NCBI RefSeq assembly: GCF_001632365.1
Contig: NW_024468514.1
Coordinates: 77,193-101,093 of the forward strand
From: Laetiporus sulphureus 93-53
Taxonomy: Eukaryota; Basidiomycota; Agaricomycetes; Polyporales; Laetiporaceae
Direction of reading: 5' to 3'
Length of the DNA: 23,901 nucleotides
Part shown: positions 20,494 through 23,901 of the stretch, piece after piece
How the letters are laid out: each line of letters starts with the position of its first letter
Position numbering within the stretch: the first letter of the stretch is position 1
Notes under the pieces: generated by a model
Databases searched by the model: none
The model's input: the letters and a program-made list of their open reading frames with translations, nothing else
Told to the model about the DNA's origin: nothing
Made by a program: the position numbers and the translations under genes

Positions 20494-21119
20494 TCACCCG
20501 TTCGCCCATCCGCCAGGGATCCCCCGGACCAGCCCAATCCGCGCCGCAAGCTGCCGTGCGTGCATCGCCTGCAGCCGCTTCGACCGCGCGAACAGCACGA
20601 CGAGCGCCACGAGGGCGATGGCAAAGTTGCACGCGAAGAACTCGTAAAAGTCCGCGCGCTCCTTCTGGACGATGCGCCCGCAGGACTCCCAGGCGGGGAT
20701 CTCGCCTGGGCGGGCCTCGCTGTCTGGTGCGGGGCGGTGGGCGGTGCCTGGCTCGTGGGGTGGGGGAGGGGGAGTGTCGGGGTCGGGGTTGGGGGCGTCG
20801 GGGGTTGGCGGGGAAGGTGAGGGCGCGGACGCGGGGGCGCAGTGCATGAGGCGGCGGTTGCCAAAGGGCTGGCAGAAGGGCTCGTTCAGCTGCGCAACGG
20901 TGTCAAGCACGGTCAGAGCGAGTAATTGAATGAGCTCACGGCATCAGCGGGGCACGGCTCGCACGTCCCGAATGGCCTGCACACGAGATCCGTGTCGTTG
21001 CCCGCTGCGCGCCCCAGCGTCGCGTACAATAGCGAGCACACTAGAAGCCTGCGTTCCGTTCAGCAGCTTCTCGTCGCCCACCGCGAGCGCACGCACCATG
21101 TTCTCCCGGATAGCTTCAT
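20494..21119 (-). CDS. Small type I membrane protein, JTB-like, 175 aa, 3 exons
   Basis: Minus-strand exons 21119-21097 (23 nt), 21048-20940 and 20889-20494; introns of 48 and 50 nt. This exon set alone restores a continuous protein. MKLSGRTW joins LLVCSLLYATLG to form a signal peptide, followed by an NDT glycosylation site and two Cys blocks, CRPFGTCEPC (31-40) and CQPFGNRRLMHC (50-61). A Pro-rich linker (about 62-100) leads to PAWESCGR (Cys114), a membrane span (about 128-145, CNFAIALVALVVLFA) and a basic cytosolic tail (RSKRLQAMHARQLAARIG). Order and Cys placement resemble the JTB (jumping translocation breakpoint) family: a short Cys-rich lumenal domain, an xSC/CGR element, one span and an Arg/Lys tail. 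That match is from memory of the family layout, so it is tentative. The gene is head-to-head with SRP19, with 145 bp between start codons. If the JTB relation is wrong it remains a secretory-pathway membrane protein of unknown role. Confidence 0.72.
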
Positions 21120-21264
21120 GCTACATGCAGGACTCGAGTCGGTGCGGGCCACCGCCGAATGATCGTGGGCAAGAACAAGCAGCTAGCGTCTACGGCTCGC
21201 TGCATACAGGCGCTGGTGCACACTCGACATCCCAGTCAGGATAAAATCTGCTTGTTTAGAAAGG
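21120..21264. promoter_or_regulatory. Bidirectional promoter between JTB-like gene and SRP19
   Basis: Only 145 bases separate the two start codons, so both genes must share this region as promoter and 5'UTRs. No clear TATA box at usable spacing was found; ataaaa at 21241 is too close to the SRP19 start to serve it. Inferred from gene layout. Confidence 0.6.
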
Positions 21265-22363
21265 ATGTCTCGCAGAGCAGCAGTAATCGAGGAGTTCGAC
21301 GACGACACCGAGCTCCCCCTCGCAAGCCGCCCGTTGTCAAACACTGGTGCAAAGGGTGCGATCCTCGAAGAGATCTCGGACGACGAGGACGACATTCCTA
21401 TTCTTGCGGAGCCGACAGCGGGCCCTGCGTCTCCGTCACAAACACAGTTCAAGTCGGCCACTCCTGTGCCTCCGAGGGACGAGCGGACGGTGACGGACAT
21501 CACACCGTACAAGAAGTGCGTGGACATCGTCTCGATACCGTCCAGATTTTTTTTTAATTTAAACCGAACTCGAATCCTGATATGTTCCAGATGGACGTGC
21601 ATCTACCCTATCTACATCGACGCAAAGCGGCCATGCGGGCGAGGCGAGCGGCGCATCGCACGCTCAAAGAGCATCTGGTGGCCGCTCAGCAAAGACATCG
21701 TCGACGCAAGCAACCGCCTCGGCCTCGGCACGCTCCACGAGATCCACAAGGCGCACCCGCGCGACTGGGAGAACCCCGGCCGCGTGCGCGTGCAGTGGAA
21801 GAAGGACGGACGGCTCATGAACCCTGCCATCCGGACCAGTGCGTGGCCCCCTATCTCGCGCTGCTGCATGCGCGCACCGGTACCGATGCCCTTTCTTACC
21901 AGAGAAGCAGCTGCTCGAACGCATAGCCGCGCAGATCCAGGTGCTCAAGCCCGATAACGTCCCGCGCCCGCCGTACGACGCGACGACGGCGTCGGCGCCG
22001 GCACCGGTCTCGGCGCGCGTGGAGGCGGGCGACGCTGCGGGTCCGAAGCCGGCGGCGGCGACGGCGGTGACGAAGGGTAAGCAGCCCGCCGGGGCGAAGG
22101 GCACGAAGAGCGTGGCGGCGTCGGCGGCCGTGTCGATCTCGACGGCGAGTCCGTCGCAGTCGAAGAGCCATAGACCGAAGCCGCCCAGCCCGCCCGCGCC
22201 GTACCCGCCACTGACGAGCAGGGTCTCGCCGTACTCACCCTCGCTGCCGTCGGGCGTGCTGATCGAGGCGGTGAAGGCGGGGATGAGCGCGCAGGAGGCG
22301 GCGCCGGGGGTCGGAGGGCTTGGTGGGAAGGGGAAGAGGAAGGTCGTGAGGGTGAGGGGATGA
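21265..22363 (+). CDS. SRP19: Signal recognition particle subunit SRP19, 319 aa, 3 exons
   Basis: Exons 21265-21515, 21591-21838 and 21903-22363; introns of 75 nt (with an AT-rich tttttttttaatttaaa core) and 64 nt. SRP19 (Sec65 in yeast) binds the SRP RNA and lets SRP54 dock, so ribosome-nascent chains reach the ER. The family core starts at Lys84, made by the first splice: KWTCIYPIYIDAKRP, the GRGERRIARSK basic loop that meets RNA, a helix (SKDIVDASNRLGLG), WENPGRVRVQWKK, NPAIRT|KKQLLERIAAQI across the second splice. The N-terminal 83 residues are acidic and low in order (EEFDDDTE, ISDDEDD). The C-terminal region after about residue 190 is Pro/Ala/Ser-rich, ending GKGKRKVVRVRG, the basic tail known in the family. 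It is longer than the human protein (144 aa) because of those two extensions. In the core the usual aromatic position after KRP is Cys (RPCGRG). Confidence 0.95.
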
Positions 22364-22608
22364 GCTCGTTGTTGTACCTTAGGTGAGGATCTGGAATCCG
22401 TATACCAACTTGTGTTGACGAGTTGCTGCAAATTGAAGTGTTCCCTTCCCCTGTTGCATGTGCCTACGAATTGATATCTGTATCTCGGATTTTTGGCGAC
22501 GTTTTCTGTCTTTGGATATGAGACGATTGTACTCACATTGCTTGAGGCCTTTGTGCTGAGTGCAAGGGGCTATTCGAAGATGACACGGAGCTTGCAGTGC
22601 GAGTTGAT

Positions 22609-22888
22609 GTCGTTGATCGCGCTCCCGCGTAGGTTGCTCCATGAACGTATACAGAATGTCATGCTGTACGCCAGCTGTTCAATTGTAAACATGATCGTCT
22701 AGGAATTGGTACGTGAATCGTAGTTTTCACGCGCTTTAACCTCATATATGCGTTGTCGAGCTTACGCGTTGGTCGCTCCATGAGCGTATCGAGAACGCTC
22801 AAGCCGTGCGCGCAGCTGAGATTCATTGATTCTTAAGGTGAGTTTTTAGAGATTGGTATGTGAATCGTCGTTCTCAAACCCTCATATA
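22609..22888. repeat. Imperfect tandem duplication, period about 140 bp
   Basis: Copy 1 (about 22609-22748) and copy 2 (about 22749-22888) share four anchor blocks in order: cgttg...cgcgt.ggt.gctccatga.cgtat near 22611 and 22751, gctcc at 22636 and 22775, attggta.gtgaatcgt at 22705 and 22852, and cctcatatatgcgttgt at 22740 and 22880. Offsets of 139, 140 and 147 show small indels. A degraded start of a third copy follows at about 22889. Confidence 0.7.
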
Positions 22889-23416
22889 TGCGTTGTAATG
22901 GTCAGGCTGGTTCTTTCGAAGGCTCACCAGAGGCAAGGCTAAGACTAAAGACACGCACCGCTTTTAGGCCTCTCGCAGCTCGCACACAGAGGAGATGACT
23001 GACACTGTCAGAGGCGGTTTACGCGTCCTCTCCGCTCTCCCGTTGCCAATAGGGCGAGGAACGCTGCCTGGTTCTGTGTTCAATTTTCCCGCGCCGTTCG
23101 CCTCTTCCTCGTCTGCGTGCCCTCGCGCGTCCTGGCCCACCGTTATGACGATCAGGCTCCAACCCATTTACTGATTTGCGTGCACGTCTCTGTGCTTGTC
23201 TTGACTATTGCCTATCTCATCCTAGACATGGGCCCATTTTGACCATGTAATATGCCGTCAAAATAATCAAACCGGATCTACCTCAAAAAGTCAGGGTCAC
23301 AAATGGGTCCGTATCTGAGGTGTCTGCATGCACCATAATGGAAATATCAGGATCCACCAAAAGCGCCTTTTGCAAGAACGTGTTCGGAGCCGAATATATT
23401 TCGGAGTCAACCGAGA

Positions 23417-23422
23417 TATAAA
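23417..23422 (+). promoter_or_regulatory. TATA box of lectin-like gene
   Basis: TATAAA lies 62 bases before ATG 23479. A short uORF (ATG 23471, 3 codons plus stop) ends by overlapping this start codon. Confidence 0.5.
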
Positions 23423-23478
23423 GCCCCCGTGCATAAGACGAGTTATCGCCCGCCATCGACCCTCTCTCGCATGCCAAC

Positions 23479-23901
23479 ATGAGTACTTTCATCCAAACGC
23501 CCGTTATCGGTAGTTGCGACGGGACATACTTCAATGATCTGCAGCAACTCACCGATAAAGATGGTGGGTGCTACATTTCCGCTTGTGAGAACTGCATATG
23601 TTCACGATTCCGCAGGGCAGCTAATGCTGGACATCACTCATCCGATCACTCGAATTGAGATCAGTTCTGGATGGCTCGTAATTCTCTTTTCTCTTTCACC
23701 CGGATTCGGCTCACGCGCTCCCGTTCTCAGGTTGACGGCCTGAAAGTCTCCTACAAGCTCAGACACTCAGGCCTCCAGGACGTCACATTGACGCATGGCT
23801 GTTTCTACAGCCTCAGTAACAACACTGGCATTGAGCTGAAGGGTGCGCTAGAGATGACATTGTCATCCAATACCTTTGAGCCCAACTCTTTTCAGACTCG
23901 G
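23479..23901 (+). CDS. Putative jacalin-like lectin-domain protein, N-terminal part, cut by window edge
   Basis: Exons 23479-23563, 23616-23677 and 23731 to the end; introns of 52 and 53 nt. The joined 106 residues read MSTFIQTPVIGSCDGTYFND, then LTDKDGQLMLDITHPITRIE, ISSGWLVDGLKVSYKLRHSG, and LTHGCFYSLSNNTGIELKG. The stretch I-x-x-I-x-I-x-SG-x-x-V-DGLKV-x-Y-x-L...HG matches the strand pattern of the jacalin-like beta-prism lectin family, which binds sugars. This is recognised by pattern, without a search. There is no signal peptide, so the protein would be cytosolic, as for many mushroom lectins. The gene continues beyond the window. Starting at the first ATG (23471) gives only a three-codon uORF. 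An alternative for intron 1 is retention, but this brings the next segment out of frame. Confidence 0.6.

Larger units (their letters stand above)
22364..23478. other. Intergenic, SRP19 to lectin-like gene
   Basis: The region contains the SRP19 3' flank, an imperfect 140-bp tandem duplication (22609-22888) and the promoter of the next gene. Short frames on both strands have no recognisable motif. A TATA box is at 23417-23422. Confidence 0.5.

Noticed and set aside
21049..21096. Coding of VRALAVGDEKLLNGTQ on the minus strand within the JTB-like gene
   Set aside because: It is open in frame but sits inside a 48-nt GT...AG interval. Treating it as exon breaks the frame to the Cys-rich block; removing it joins the signal peptide.

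Overview
This window looks like nuclear DNA of a filamentous basidiomycete, probably an Agaricomycete. It holds short spliceosomal introns (48-95 nt, GT...AG), compact genes on both strands with 5'UTR-sized gaps, fungal secreted-protein types, and no operons, Shine-Dalgarno signals or other bacterial features. I assigned it by reading alone. No species can be named.

Left part (1-7.5 kb) is gene-poor. It has a decayed reading frame with internal stops (709-1047), an uninterrupted 346-codon orphan gene on the minus strand (1791-2831), a broken aldo/keto reductase relic (about 3291-3861), and then about 3.7 kb in which I see no convincing gene.

Middle part (7.6-17.4 kb), all on the plus strand: a 5-exon type-B carboxylesterase/lipase-fold hydrolase (7596-9821); a 9-exon serine hydroxymethyltransferase with a mitochondrial-type leader and an 8-nt micro-exon (10769-12758); a 2-exon secreted Ser/Thr/Ala-rich protein with 13-residue tandem repeats (13791-14686); and a 6-exon secreted GH18 chitinase (15780-17422).

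Right part (17.5-23.9 kb): an NAD(P)-binding Rossmann protein (17565-18426, minus) converges on the chitinase. Divergent from it is an orphan 261-aa gene (19255-20144, plus). Next is a head-to-head pair sharing 145 bp: a small type I membrane protein resembling the JTB family (20494-21119, minus) and the signal recognition particle subunit SRP19 (21265-22363, plus). After an imperfect 140-bp tandem duplication, the window ends inside a gene with a jacalin-like lectin segment (23479 to edge).

The genes do not form one pathway. SHMT (one-carbon metabolism) and SRP19 (ER targeting) are housekeeping genes. The chitinase, the repeat protein and the JTB-like protein would use the secretory route that SRP19 serves. 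I found no phage-like, CRISPR-like or toxin-antitoxin-like system. The most unusual items are the SHMT micro-exon, its possible dual start sites, the Tyr-to-Trp change in the Rossmann protein, and the tiny-first-exon JTB-like gene. Exon borders were placed by hand from splice consensus, frame continuity and protein-family continuity, without transcripts.
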